Shown one piece after another: positions 22,662-34,661 of a stretch of 39,991 nucleotides of DNA. The DNA comes from Scytalidium lignicola (Eukaryota > Ascomycota > Leotiomycetes): contig NCSJ02000371.1 of assembly GCA_002812745.2 (NCBI GenBank), positions 1 through 39,991 on the forward strand, given 5' to 3'. Positions within the stretch are counted from its first letter, which is position 1. The number at the start of each line of letters is the position of its first letter. Below the pieces are notes generated by a model. It did not search any database. It saw only the letters and a program-made list of their open reading frames with translations, and was not told the origin of the DNA. Made by a program: the position numbers and the translations under genes.

Positions 22662-23585
22662 GACTTTGATCTCAGTGCAGTGATATGATTTAATAGATAT
22701 TTACTTGTTTGCAGTAGAGTTCACTGAGGCTGGCGTCATTGAAAATATGGTTGATAGAATTAGGAACTTTCATATCATCTTGAATGTCAGGAGTGCTTAG
22801 TATCTCACCAAAACTTTTCAGTTCTTGAATGATAGCAGTTTATTTAAAATCATAGCTGACCATTGCTAAAAATTGTGCTTACTAAAACTGATGCAATCTA
22901 CCATAGAACCCGCAACGGTAAGTATCTAAAGTTAGTGGAGTACTCTCACACCCGTCACATTACAGTTATGAATTTTGATTGAATCTTTGCTTCTAGTTCA
23001 AGACGAATTACACATAGTTATTCTCATCGCCGCTGGAACAAGTTAGAACTTTAAGTTTGGAAAGTCGGACTCCAGTCTTTGAAACTAGCAGTACCCTAAT
23101 TTCCTTCTATGCGTAGAAATCAGGAATAAAGGAGAACCCCGAATTGAGTGGACCCATCAACGAAATCTATGTTGAAGTATGTTTACACAGGCTTTAATGA
23201 CACAAAAGGGGATGCTCAATGTCCCGAGACTTGCAGCAAATACAGAAAAGTCGCATGCACCGTCATCGACCGACGTCCTCTGCATTCATTTGCTACTATG
23301 AAGAAGGATAATCTGACGTATAATGCCTATGCATTACTAACACAAAGGAAAGAGGTCTTGAAATTTAAGGTGCGTGTATAGCTCCCGTATTAACACAAAC
23401 TAGGTATATTTGATGTATTTCCTGTTGAATATCCGTTTAATCCATTGATACTAATCTCTTTGATACNTTTTTTGGAAACTGGAGTAACAGGATTTGCTCT
23501 CTTACTACTACATAGAAGTAAACAAGTGATTTTCGGCAAGCATGAAAACTGCGTACAGATGACTTTAGACATCAACAATGATCAT
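22662..23585. other. Intergenic, nothing recognised
   Basis: No supported gene. A 77-codon frame at 23148-23381 matches no family I know. An N beside a T run lies at 23467. The right part belongs to the upstream region of the reductase. Confidence 0.4.
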
Positions 23586-23770
23586 TGATCATCTCTTGCC
23601 GGACAACGCCATTGAATCTCCGATAATTACACTATCAATCCCGGTGTCCGGGATACCGCTGGATTCGTGGCCCCATGGCCTCATAGTTTCCGTAAAATGT
23701 AACCCTTAGGAACTCCCTGATCATCTCTTGCTCGACAATGCCATCGGACGTCCGGTAATAACATCACTAT
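23586..23770. repeat. Direct duplication in the reductase promoter
   Basis: Two related copies, 23586-23635 and 23718-23770, both start tgatcatctcttgc and end actat. They are spaced about 132 bp apart. Copy 2 carries the intact palindrome TCGGACGTCCGG. The aligned place in copy 1 reads TTGAATCTCCGA (23612-23623), a decayed version. This looks like a tandem promoter duplication with one operator lost. Confidence 0.65.
23744..23755. promoter_or_regulatory. Palindrome TCGGACGTCCGG upstream of the reductase
   Basis: The core CGGACGTCCG is identical to that upstream of the dehydratase relic and lies 221 bp before the reductase ATG. A TATA-like ATAAAAA follows at about 23885. The Zn2Cys6 operator role is inferred. 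Confidence 0.55.
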
Positions 23771-23976
23771 GATACAACCCTGAACTCCGCGCTGTATCAT
23801 TCCTTCCCCGAGGAGCATCGGAGTCCTTGGTAAGGAGATTAGATTGATCAGTCGAGTTATATGAATATCCACGACAGCCTGTGGGATAAAAAGAATCAAA
23901 GCCCTGGATCATTTTGAATTATCTTGTCATTAACCCTTCACCATTACTACAAATTGTATCAAATCGAAGATTCGTG

Positions 23977-24878
23977 ATGCCTCCAACCAACATGGAACAA
24001 TCGAATGAGACGCCTATTCCGGCATCCAAATACAGAGGCATGGGCTCCCTAGCCGGTAAAGTTGCCCTTATCACAGGGGCGGGAAGGGGAATTGGCAAAG
24101 GAATTGCTCTGGAGCTTGCGGCTCGTGGCTGCGCTGTTGTTATCAATTACTCATCCAGTGCATCCAAGGCGGAAGCAGTTGTCGCAGAAATTGTTAAGGG
24201 TGGCAGCAAGGCCATTGCGGTCAAAGCTGACATCACTAAGCCGGAGGAAATATTCAAGCTCTTTGAGATCGCCGTGAACTATTTTGGAAAACTCGACATA
24301 GTCATTTCCAACGCTGGAAGTGAGGTGTGGTTCAAAGAGGAGGATGTTACACCAGATGATTTTGACTACATATTCGATCTGAATTGTCGCGGCCAGTTCT
24401 TTGTTGCTCAACAGGGTCTTAAGTACCTTGGGCATGGCGGCCGAATCATTCTCACAAGTTCTGTCGCTGCTACAATGAGTGGCATTCCCAATCATGCTCT
24501 GTACGCTGGCAGTAAGGCAGCCGTGGAAGGATTCACCCGTTCCTTTTCGGTTGATTGCGGTGAGAAAGGCATCACGGTTAATGCCATTGCTCCAGGCGGC
24601 GTCAAGACTGACATGTACGATGAAAACGCCTGGCATTATGTCCCCAACGGATATCCTGGGATGCATATGGCTGCAATCGATGATGCGCTAGCCAAATTTT
24701 GTCCGCTAAAAAGGGTTGGATTACCATCTGATGTTGCCAAGGCTGTGGCTCTGCTAGTCAGTCCCGACGGCGAGTGGATAAATGGTAAGTCCCTGGCGGT
24801 CTCCAATAAGGGAATATTGAAGCTAATAGACCATCTGTAGGCCAAGTAATTAAGCTTACAGGTGGATCAATGACATAG
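23977..24878 (+). CDS. brn1: Trihydroxynaphthalene reductase / versicolorin reductase-type SDR, two exons
   Basis: An NADPH-dependent short-chain reductase of the BRN1/Ver-1 group. In melanin synthesis these reduce 1,3,8-trihydroxynaphthalene (often also tetrahydroxynaphthalene) for the dehydratase; close relatives act in anthraquinone pathways. Exon 1 is 23977-24784, the intron 24785-24840 (56 nt, gtaagt...tag) and exon 2 24841-24878, giving 281 aa, a typical length. Cofactor motif TGAGRGIG at 33-40, NNAG-equivalent SNAG, catalytic S162, Y176 in YAGSK and K180, then APGGVKTDMYDEN. The spliced end INGQVIKLTGGSMT fits the family, whereas reading through the intron gives a family-unlike tail. 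I chose ATG 23977 because upstream residues do not resemble the family. No lesion is seen, unlike its dehydratase and PKS neighbours. Exact substrate cannot be told from sequence. Confidence 0.92.
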
Positions 24879-25603
24879 ATTCTTACTGTCAAAGACACGA
24901 GCGCCGTCGTAGATCACCTTGTTATACGAAGTAGGTAGGACGGTATTGTTGATTTGGCTTTGGTAGTATTGACTTTGGTATTAGGGTGGCGGACAGGGAT
25001 GATGACAAGCTTTATCTATAGCACAACAATAGAATCAAATGCAAAATTCCGTAACTGAAATTTGCCACGCCGAAACATATTTTCTTATTGAGGTCTAGAT
25101 TGGCCGCCGTAATATGCCCAAAACGTTCAATTGAGCCGAAGCTGATACAAGTCATTCTGATTAGGCTGAACTTGGGTCGCTGTAACATTTCTAAAAGAAC
25201 GTGACTAATCAACTAGAGGTCCACATTGGCTACATGGAGCAGTCTCAAAAACGGCAGTGCATACCTTGAACTAATGATTTCTAAGCCATAAAGCATGTGA
25301 AGGGACCAGACCGGAAGAAGGTTGACGGTTCTTCTCCTAACTACAATTATTACTTCATTATGTAACTACTTCTTCGATCCCCCCTACAGTTTGATGGATA
25401 GCTGTTGGGTAGCACTCCCTGCCAGTCAGTCCGCCCCGCTGTGTCTACCTGGGATACTCGTGAGGATGACGTATTTGCATACAATGCCAGTTTTTTGCGT
25501 GCCTAGAGGCTGAATAGATTCTATAATTTGTTGCCCAAATTGGAATAATAGAATGACAGTTTATTAAAGATCATAATTCAAATACTAGATAATCTATATA
25601 TGC
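24879..25603. other. Intergenic between converging genes
   Basis: This is shared 3' sequence of the reductase (+) and the AflR-like regulator (-). No gene is seen. Confidence 0.5.
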
Positions 25604-26806
25604 TTACGCGATATCCTTGTGCTGTTCCCATATATCGGTAGTATATTGCAAGCTATGGTATAAGTAATTTGTGACGGCATTATGCATTCCGGGATCTTCT
25701 TGCCCTGCATTTGTTCTTGATTTCTCTTGAAAATCATCAAATAATATCCTTAATTTCTTTATCTCTCTCAAAATAATTTCCGCCTCTAGCCATCTCCCAT
25801 CTTCGCCTTCAACTCTATATGAACCGAAGGTTAATGATGGTGACTGAGCTTGACCCCCAGGTCTGGCAGTCATTCGGAGGTAATTCTTCGATGCATCTTG
25901 GTATATCGAAATGATCTTGCCAATAATTGTCCCTAGAAGCATAGTTGTTATGCCGGGGTTGGATTTGGACACGCATGCTTGACAGTTGAGCATTATTGCA
26001 CACGCCTCCACAGCTTTCTGGTTGACTGTTAAGATAATGTCGAAAGGTAAAGGAAACAAAGCAGTATCGGAATTGTTGTATAGTGTTTGGAGTGCTTGGA
26101 GGCAAATATTGAAGCAATTGCACACCGGAGCCTTTGCTATGTCATAATTTGTCATGTTGAAACTAGGTTCTGCAATAAGCCCACAAGTAGAAATAGGAAA
26201 TCCAATATTATCTGTCTGATCGAGCCAGTGATCGGGCGAGGGCGGTTGAGAAGCTTCCGACAAAGATTTTGGTGGCGACTGGAAGAAGTTGTCTATTGCG
26301 ACAGAGGTGATATCTGTTTCGGAAGTGTTCTCTAATAAAAAATATGAGTCGAGGATATCTAGATTGGCTCCCGAACCTCCTGCCTCGGTGACAATCTCAT
26401 CGACAAATATGGGCGCGCTCGTCGACATTGCTAAATTTCTATTTATCATCCCATCTGCCAAACGAGGTGAGATCGACATTTCTGTTTTTATTGTAGATGA
26501 AATAGAATGATTGGCGTCAATACTCGTTGACTGCGTTGTATACGTTGGACATCCGAAAAAAACTGGCTCCTCTGACGTTCGTAAATTCCTAGGGTTCGAA
26601 GTCTGACTCGATTTACTGCCATCTGATTTTGGCTTGCCGGCTCGAGCAGAAGGGCTGTAGTTACAATCTGCTCCCCATGCGAGACATCGTGAGCAAATCG
26701 GACGAGTCTTGCTGCATTTGACCTTAGCAAGAAAACAGGTATCACAGGAGGCTCTCAATTTTGAAGACCTCTGTTTTGTACCGTTCCGCTTTGCTAAATC
26801 GTACAT
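25604..26806 (-). CDS. AflR-like Zn(II)2Cys6 pathway regulator
   Basis: An intact single-exon frame of 400 aa. The N-terminal cluster is C21-x2-C24-x6-C31-x6-C38-x2-C41-x6-C48, with basic residues before it (KLRASC) and a Pro/Ser/Lys-rich linker after it, as in AflR-type factors. The C-terminal half has the AflR-family pattern: a Cys-containing start (CNCFNICLQALQTL), then a helical region with NCQAC near the middle and a final helix. AflR-type proteins control aromatic polyketide clusters and bind paired TCG half-sites. A TCGGACATCCGA palindrome lies 427 bp upstream, so self-regulation is possible. The neighbouring NR-PKS and SDR are fitting targets. No damage is seen. Family assignment is by pattern, not by search. 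Confidence 0.82.
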   Translation of the reverse strand: MYDLAKRNGTKQRSSKLRASCDTCFLAKVKCSKTRPICSRCLAWGADCNYSPSARAGKPKSDGSKSSQTSNPRNLRTSEEPVFFGCPTYTTQSTSIDANHSISSTIKTEMSISPRLADGMINRNLAMSTSAPIFVDEIVTEAGGSGANLDILDSYFLLENTSETDITSVAIDNFFQSPPKSLSEASQPPSPDHWLDQTDNIGFPISTCGLIAEPSFNMTNYDIAKAPVCNCFNICLQALQTLYNNSDTALFPLPFDIILTVNQKAVEACAIMLNCQACVSKSNPGITTMLLGTIIGKIISIYQDASKNYLRMTARPGGQAQSPSLTFGSYRVEGEDGRWLEAEIILREIKKLRILFDDFQEKSRTNAGQEDPGMHNAVTNYLYHSLQYTTDIWEQHKDIA

Positions 26807-28504
26807 GACGTATTATATCGTTATATAATGCAATCGATAAAATATATGAAGAATTAAAATGACATGAGGCTGAAATATACAAGCGACAAGACTGAGACGG
26901 CAGACTTGAGTCAGAATGCAAAACGACACCCCATTTCTTGAAGCAATAGATTGAAATAGCCGTTCATATAATAAATTCGGTATCATTAGCGATATCTGAA
27001 GGAAGATGAGTACATATCAGGGATGACTGAGGAGTAATGGTGGGATATAAATTTAGCAGGGGGCAGAACAAATTCGATAGTGAGCTTAAGGAGATATCTG
27101 CCGTTACACACCATTATCCGCCCGAGACAAATCCAGCCACGGGAACCTTCATATAATGCGAGAGTGCATGTGCATGGCAATCCGGTGTCTTACGTATGGT
27201 CCTGTTCTCAGCTCTCAGCTTCCCAGACAAGTATCGGACATCCGACAAGCCGACGGAGAATACTTCTGATAGTTTATTGGTATGAACTATTATTCTTGGC
27301 CCGTCTAAAGGCGCTTGGTGCTGAGTAGATGACATAACAAGTAATGTTGAGCGCACGCTCGTAGCCAGGCACAAACCCGCTATAGGCATGTTTAGCAGCC
27401 GCTAACATCGTATCGTGCCGTCGCGAATAATTAAGTGATATGGCTAGGGCTAAAGCGGCGGTGGTACAGTAGTGGTGTGATCTTCTATCTGGAGTATATT
27501 GGCGGTGACAACCACAGATAGTTGCGTCACTATTGTATACGATACGTTGTTGCGTTGGATAAACGAGGGGTTAAGACATGTGTAACTGATGGCTTATTCA
27601 GATGAAGTGAATGATACGATCCGGCGCTCTAAAGGGCCAGGAAATACTTGTCTTGCTAGCTGGGCCGCGGCAAGCATAGCGGATTGCGATTGATGACGAA
27701 GGGACTAAGTCTCTGATTAATAAGACTCATGCGCTCACCTTGGATCTAAAGCCGGTAAAAGTCCGTAGGTACGACTTTTGCATATGGGAAGAACTTATAA
27801 TAGATACAGTTCAGTTCAAGAGGCTGACAGCCTGCTATTCCGAGTTGGTCATTAGAATTATAACTATCTAATAATTATGGATAAACACTCTGTTAAACAC
27901 TATACTGTAATAAACAGGTGATGGGAGGTAAACTGGTTCCAAAACAAATACGCTGACATAACTAATGCAAAGGAAGGGGGAGATCCAACGAGGCGAACGA
28001 GTTGTATGCGATGGTACAGCATAAATACCCGATTAATTGTTACCATTATGTGACATGGAGTAAAATAGATTATCAACTACTTCAAATCTCTTAGCTACTC
28101 AACTGTTTTATAACTGTAACATGTATCTGAAGGCTACGTAAAAATACTATTGTACTCACTTTAGAAGTCAAGTTGCTGAAGCTAACTTGTAGTTTGCACT
28201 ACACGTGTATAATAATCTTAACAATCACAAGCTCCACTACGCTAGAATTTATGAAAGTAAAATCTATATTCATTCTAGTTAAATTTAAAGGTCTGAAGCA
28301 TCAGTTTAAGATTCAATTAAAAGAAAATAAGGAAAAGTCGATTTTGAGGTATCGGCAAGATTGGCATATTGATTGTACGCTACATTATACCTGTACCTTA
28401 GTCTCCGGGTACAACTGAAGCTCAACTAGCCCAATAAAAAGCCATCATATATTTGCTAGACAAATAATCATGTGATTCTTTCTCTGGCAACTGTGAGAAA
28501 GTTG
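26807..28504. other. Intergenic between AflR-like regulator and NR-PKS 3' end
   Basis: No gene is supported. The left part is the promoter side of the AflR-like regulator and contains the palindrome at 27234. The right part (27850-28500) is moderately AT-rich downstream sequence of the PKS relic. Confidence 0.45.
27234..27245. promoter_or_regulatory. Palindrome TCGGACATCCGA upstream of AflR-like regulator
   Basis: The third member of the TCGGAC-N-TCCG set, symmetric except at the central pair. It lies 427 bp before the start of the regulator at 26806 (-). It may be an autoregulatory site of this or another Zn2Cys6 factor. Confidence 0.5.
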
Positions 28505-31500
28505 TCACACAGTTGTCATAATAGCTTCCCTGATTATATCACCCGGGATGTTGGCCTGAGCTTGGCCGTTAGCATTCTAACCCCCGTAAAATGAATCTTC
28601 AGACACGATTACTTACGTGAGGCACTTTCATCATGGTAAAATGGTTACTTGGCATACGCTTTGACACAAGCCTTTTGGGAACTAGATACTTATCCCAAAG
28701 ATTGGGACTAAAGTCGGTCCTATTATCTAGCAGGAATTGAGCGTGGTCATATGGAAATGGGTCTGGTCGTGGATCTGTAGGTACTTTTCAGATGCCATCT
28801 TTGCACCAGATTGCTGTCACGTCTGGGCATTTTTGGGAATCGATCTTCTCCGCCGTATAATTTGACAACGCATTAACTGATGCTGCAAAATGTGGCAAAA
28901 GCCAAGGTGGGATCTTTGTCGAGTCACTGTCGCCGAGAAGGCCAATCGAAGCAAACCACGCATGTAATGGAGACGGCAGAGGCTCGATGATATCCGGGCA
29001 GAGTGAATCAATAAGGATGAGCTTCTCAATATTCTCACCACATTTTGTGAGCTGGTTAACAACTTCAAATGCGATCACGCCACCTGCACTCCACCCGGCT
29101 AAAAGATACGGTCCATGAGGCTGGCGTCGTTTTATTTCTGTGATAAATGCTGAAGCCATACCAGTAACACCGCATTTATATTCCTCGGGGTTCTTCAAAT
29201 ATGGAGAGCTTAGGCCTGGAATGGCGAGATCGGATAGCAAATTAGGAATGTCAAGGTAAGATGTTGCAGATCCACCACCGTCTGGAATAAATCAGAGGTA
29301 TTTGCTCGACTTTCGCAAGTGACCCTGAAGAAGAACCGAAGAAGCAACACGCCGAGGTGGCGAAGGAGTGCCTACAGACTTCGTGTGGTTTGTGATTGAG
29401 AGGGGTGTAGGATCTGTACCCGATGTCATAAGTTTGAGGCTTCGTTTGATGTGGTGGATAGATGAATTCTCTACGAGTAGGTCAGCTGGGAGTGAAATGT
29501 CTATCTTTCCCGTAAGTTCCTAAGAATAGAGAGGATCATGAGTGAATCTAGTCCTAGGGTTGCAAGGTCAGCAGTGTCTTCGATATTATCAGAATCGATG
29601 CCCATTTCTTCTGCAATAACTGCTCGGATGATGGTGCCGAGATCGTTCTCTTCCATTTGGTCTGAACAATCCTCAATTGGCGTTGTGAAATTTGAGTCCT
29701 CTAGTAGATTGGGTGTTGACTGATCAAGACACGTTGTTGGGCTATCACTGCGACTCGAAACTGATTTCTGTTTCTCGAATTTGGAGATGAAGGATTTAAA
29801 GGCTCCGATCGTTAGGGTATCGTTGAAATCGTGCGAATGGATGTCAATCTCCAACTCCTCCCGCATCCTTCCACTGACGGTCAAAGACATTAATGAATCG
29901 ATCCCAAGATCCGCAAATAGATACTGCCAACAAGTTCGTCAATTTCAGTACCGACCTCTGCTGCTAGAATATCAAATGCCCGTGAACAGAGAGAAAGCGA
30001 GTTTGGGCTGAGCGTGTTAATATTTCCCACGGAGAGTTTTGACGTCTTGACGGCATCGGAAATGGCCATCCTCGGTGCTTGTGAGATGTTTCGTCCAAGA
30101 CCCGGATTTTCAACCATCTTTGAGTCTATCGCAGGTAATAGCATATTTAAGACCTTGCGGGGGACACACTGGAACTTTAAGCCTTTAACAACGGCCATTA
30201 TTTTGTCCCCATCGAACACGAAGACATCGCCACTCATTATACTGTAGTCTCTGGGCTGCATCTTTACGTAGGAACGGTATGTTTTCTCTACAGAAAATGA
30301 TTCGGCGATTCTCAGAGACTCCCATCCATGCGATATATAAACTTCTTTGCGAGAATCTATACTCCGTAGCATCCGAGGCATTGACAATAATGCCGGAGAT
30401 CAATCCAGTAAGGGCTGCACATAAAGGTTCCATCTTTTTCAGTCGTCTGAAAGACTATCTGTGAGGTGGCTTCCATATTATCGCTATGAAGAATAACTTC
30501 CTCCATTCCGCGGTATTTGAAGTCATAATCCACTAGAGCAGAAAATAGTTCGTAGGCTAATCCGCGACCGACCTTGCGAGCTTTGCCACGCTTCTCCGCA
30601 TCCTTGAGCCAATCGATCTTAGATCGAAGGAGATATGCATTTTCGTTACCATTCAGACAGATACTCTTCGCAGCTACCAAAAAAATACCTGGGAGATGGC
30701 ATGTTTAACCTCCTCCTTACCAGATCTAGTAGAAAAAAATGAGGTCCGCATTACCAGCTTTAGCATTGAGCATAGCGGTAAGCTTAAGTACTTGACTCCC
30801 GTCGGGCTTTGCTGCAAGTGGTTTGGGAACCTTCATGTTTACAACATCAATGCCAAGATCGGTAACCTCCGGCCTGATAAGCTTGTAAGCGTAGTTACAT
30901 ATTGTCATCGCCATATCAGCGTATAGGGACTATAGTCATGTTAGCCGTTAGCTATCTAGGAAGAGGGACACATACTGAAGGGCAGATCATTGTTCCATTA
31001 ACTATGTGGCCGGTTGCGACTTCTCGAAGACCGGGTTTGGACAAGTCAGATTCAGTAGATACTACAGCGGTATCGCAATCTATCTCTTCCCTCGTGACAA
31101 TATATATTGTAGTTGTTGAGAGCGTGTGCTTCTTATTTTCTAGAAGCAATCCTGGCTGGTGCATGGGGGGACGTCCCTTAGTCAAGCACCAGTCTCCTTC
31201 ATATTGTATCCAATAATTCTTTTCGTCAAAGGAATAGCTAGGGAGAGAAAGAAGCTGAAGCGTGTTGATAAAGTCTTGATGGTACTCATTCCAGTCAATG
31301 TTCAGGTCAGACGTGTGGTGTTATATGCGCTTTCATTTCTTCGAAGGGTTGGGGCGCAAATGATAGCAGAACCAACCGTAGTCTTTACCATGTTTAAACA
31401 GACAGGATGTGGACCAATCTCAAGCCAGATTGTCTGTTGGTTAATAATGCCGGTTCTTTGCGCAGATACCAGCCCACCTAAGAAATTGACGGTATCTCGT

Positions 31501-34500
31501 GCATGATTACGGAGATAGACAGCATCAATCGCTTCAGACTCATCGAGACGACGACCCATAGCAGAAGAAATAATTGGAATCTCCGCTTTGCTAAAATTTA
31601 CAGATCCAGCAAGGTTTTCAAACTGGTCCAGGATTGGGTTAATCTGATCCGAGTGAAAAGCAAATGGCACCCGAAGTTGGTTGCATTTAAACCCTAACTG
31701 GCAAAGTCCATTTGCGATATTAGACATCTCGCCAGACTCACCGCTGAGAACCGTCTCATGAGTGCTGTTGAGGCAAGCTATGTTGGCGGGCAATGGGACA
31801 TGTTTAAGTGCCTCTGTGGTAGAGGAAATAGACCCTTGAACTGCAATCATAGTGTGGGTACACACACAACATTCCTTAACTAGGAGTTGGGCTTTTGTGC
31901 CCGTCAAATAAATGGTATCACTAACCAAGAGAACCCCAGATACACAAAATACGGCATATTCTCCCAGACTGTGGCCGAGAATAACAGCAGGTTTAATACT
32001 CCAGCTCTGCCATAGTCTAGCAAGAGCTATCTCCAAGCACACAACTCCAACTTGTATAATGATTGGAGACAGGTTTTGAGCATCCGTTATGCTACTATCA
32101 ATTAGTGGAATGAATGAAAAAAACCAATGAATTGTAGCAATACTGTCAAATTCAACAATGTTCTCTCTGAAAACAGTTGAATTCTCATATAGCTCTTTAC
32201 CCATAGCGGCATAGTGAGATCCTTAACCGGTGAAGACAAAGGCAGCTTTTGGTTCTTCTGACAGGACTGGTGCCAAGTTTTCAAACAGTTTAGATTTGAG
32301 GCTTTTCTGAACCTGGGAAATATCAGATGCGGTTATTGTCATTCGCCAATTGTGTTGTATGCGACGAGTAGTGGTTGTGTACGCTAGGTTCGCAACAGAT
32401 ATTCTAGGATTTTGTGCTAGATATTCGATCAAGCGCTCAACGNTTTTGATCAAAGCAGATTTTGACTTGGCGGTCATAGTCAACGTGTGTTGAACGAGGA
32501 TTGTTAGTTGTGCAATCCTGCACTAAAGCCTCCTCCAAAAGCAACCCCGTGTTACCATCTGCAGCACTGAAGTTGTTAACGAAAATCCGCCGAGGTGTCC
32601 CAGTCCTTTTTTAAACGGAATATTATGGAAAACGACATGCACATTGCGGTCGGCAAGGTCCTTAAGAAAACCTTTGTTGATAGTACTCTTGATACCAATA
32701 TGTGGAGGTATACTATTTTTGCAGAGTATAAGTAAGCACTTTATTAGTACAGTTACCCCAGATGCAGCTTCGCCGTGTCCGATATTGGCCTTAACAGCAC
32801 CTAGGTAAAGGGGACGCTCTGGGCCCCTCTTTCGATTGCGAGGAGCGAAGGCGTTGGTGACAGATTGCATCTCAGTGCAGTCTCCTGCTTGTGTCCCCTT
32901 CCCATGCATTCCAACGTAATCAATATCAAGAGGGTCAACGCTTGCTTTGTCGAGAATACTTCGGTAGAGTACCTCTTGTGTACTACCATGAGGATGTGTA
33001 ATTGAAACAGCATCTGCAGAATGATTCGTAGCAGTACCCAGGATTAAACCTAGTACATTATCGTTGCTGAAAACTAACGTTAGCTTTCATGATGTGATAG
33101 TATAGGGACTAAAACTTGTATAATTTAATCTGTATATGGAATAGCCACGCTTGCGAGTGAGTCTCAGCTATGAGACAGCAATTAAGTTTCAAGACTTTGA
33201 TGTGGTCCACTCCCTTAACTAAGTCTTGGCGATAACTCGAGAGACACCAGTTGTCGTGTTGTTCGGTTTAAGGCAGACATTTAAATAAAGATTAGACTTA
33301 CTCAGACAAGGCATCATCAAGCCGCTTAATAATAACTTTGCCAATACCGTCCGCTCTACAATATCCATCTACATCGTTGTCGAAGGTCGCACAAGGCCCC
33401 TTTTTCGAAAGGAATTGCCCTCGGCTGAGACCCGCAAAAATATCTGGATTGGTCATACAAGACACTCCACCAACAATTGCTGTGTCGCAATCGCCTGACC
33501 ATAATGATGTACAGGCCAATTGAATTGCGGCTGCACTAGAAGAACAAGCCGTATCAATACCGAAGGATGGGCCGGAAAATCCGAAGTGGTAATTTATTCG
33601 TCCTGGTCCAAGTGCTCTCACGCCTCCGGTGATGAAATACGTGTCAATGTCCTGTGCTGCATTTCTCTCACCAATCGTCGCTTGTCTGTCCGTAGAAAGT
33701 ACTGATACGGTTTAATTTGGTCGATGGAGTTCGATTGGGAACGTATCCGGCCATCTCAAGAGCTTCATAGGCAGTTACAAGAGCTAGTCTTTGCATAGGG
33801 TCTGTTTGAAAGGCTTCCCGCTGTTAAAGAACCTTGGATCACACAGACCTGGATTGGCAATCCAACATCCATAGGGTGTGTGGCTAATGTTTCTCGATTT
33901 TTCTGTAACATCTGTATATGTTTTTGCGTCAAACCGGTTGTTTGGAACTTCTCTGTGAACAACTAGACCTCTCTCAAGTAGTTCCCACAGCTCCTCATGG
34001 CTTGAAGCGTCTGGGAATCTTCCTACTATACCAATGATAGCAAGTTTGCTAAGCTTAGAAGATTTGTTGTTTATGAACGAAACAGAACTCTTATCTTCTG
34101 TAGATAGGGGTGGTGTTAAGACAATATCAAGCTCAGATTCATCTTCGAGCATAGTTGCAAAGCTTCTGACAGCGTGACTAGGACCTATTAGAAGTGAGCA
34201 CTTGTTCATTGATATATATTGAGGGTAGCTTCAAACCAAATAGAATCACAAAACATCGTCCGCTTTTATAATCTCGTGCCTTGAGAACACAGCTATGGAT
34301 GATTTTCTGAAATCGAACTGGCTTAGTTAAAATATCTCGTATAATAGCCTGAATAAGTAAATGCGTGTTGTGTCCGGAGTACTACAGGAAATCTGGGTTT
34401 AGAATTTCCGAGAAATCTCTGAACTTGCGCATCTGTGAGACGTAAGATTCATTTAGGTCATTGATTGACGNAAAAAAGTGATACTTTTTGACGTTCGATA

Positions 34501-34661
34501 GTTGATAGCTGATTCACCTCTATTTTAAAGGCAGATTCAACTTGGTCCAGGAACGATTGTGTCAACAGACCAAGGTTTCCACGACGGTAAAGATCTACCA
34601 AGAATTCATATATATCCCGTAAATAGTCTTCAAAAAAGAGGAATTCTATATTGTCCGACAT
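28505..34661 (-). pseudogene. pks1: Non-reducing polyketide synthase pseudogene (SAT-KS-MAT-PT-ACP-ACP-TE), melanin type
   Basis: The intact enzyme would make a polyhydroxynaphthalene-type aromatic. Remnants in gene order: SAT start (34661 to about 34440), KS (34065-32530; Cys in IDTACSSS at 33544-33546; GHGEAASG kept), MAT (about 32270-31300, GHSLGE), PT (about 31200-30150, TGHIVNG), ACP1 (GIDSL), ACP2 (GLDSL), TE (GWSAGG near 29090). Introns that still splice: 33067-33301, 30930-30975, 28556-28616. Damage: most of SAT is missing (about 250 nt where roughly 1 kb is expected); frame breaks near 33820, 32600, 30730, 30680, 30430, 30370, 29910 and 29510; TGA at 33668 with a frame change; TAA at 32223; a small deletion near 31300; TGA at 29292 and 28788; an N at 32443. 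The KS motif HGTGT reads HGKGT. A palindrome of the shared set lies upstream. Some one-base breaks could be sequencing errors; the SAT loss and stops are not explained that way. Confidence 0.92.

Noticed and set aside
23914..24840. Reductase as one unspliced 308-codon frame
   Set aside because: The first 21 codons are unlike the family and the last 18 are intronic. Splicing at 24785-24840 gives the proper C-terminus.
28505..34661. NR-PKS as a functional gene with many small introns hiding the breaks
   Set aside because: The breaks fall inside conserved motifs, lack splice signals and include a missing SAT core. Only three true introns could be placed.
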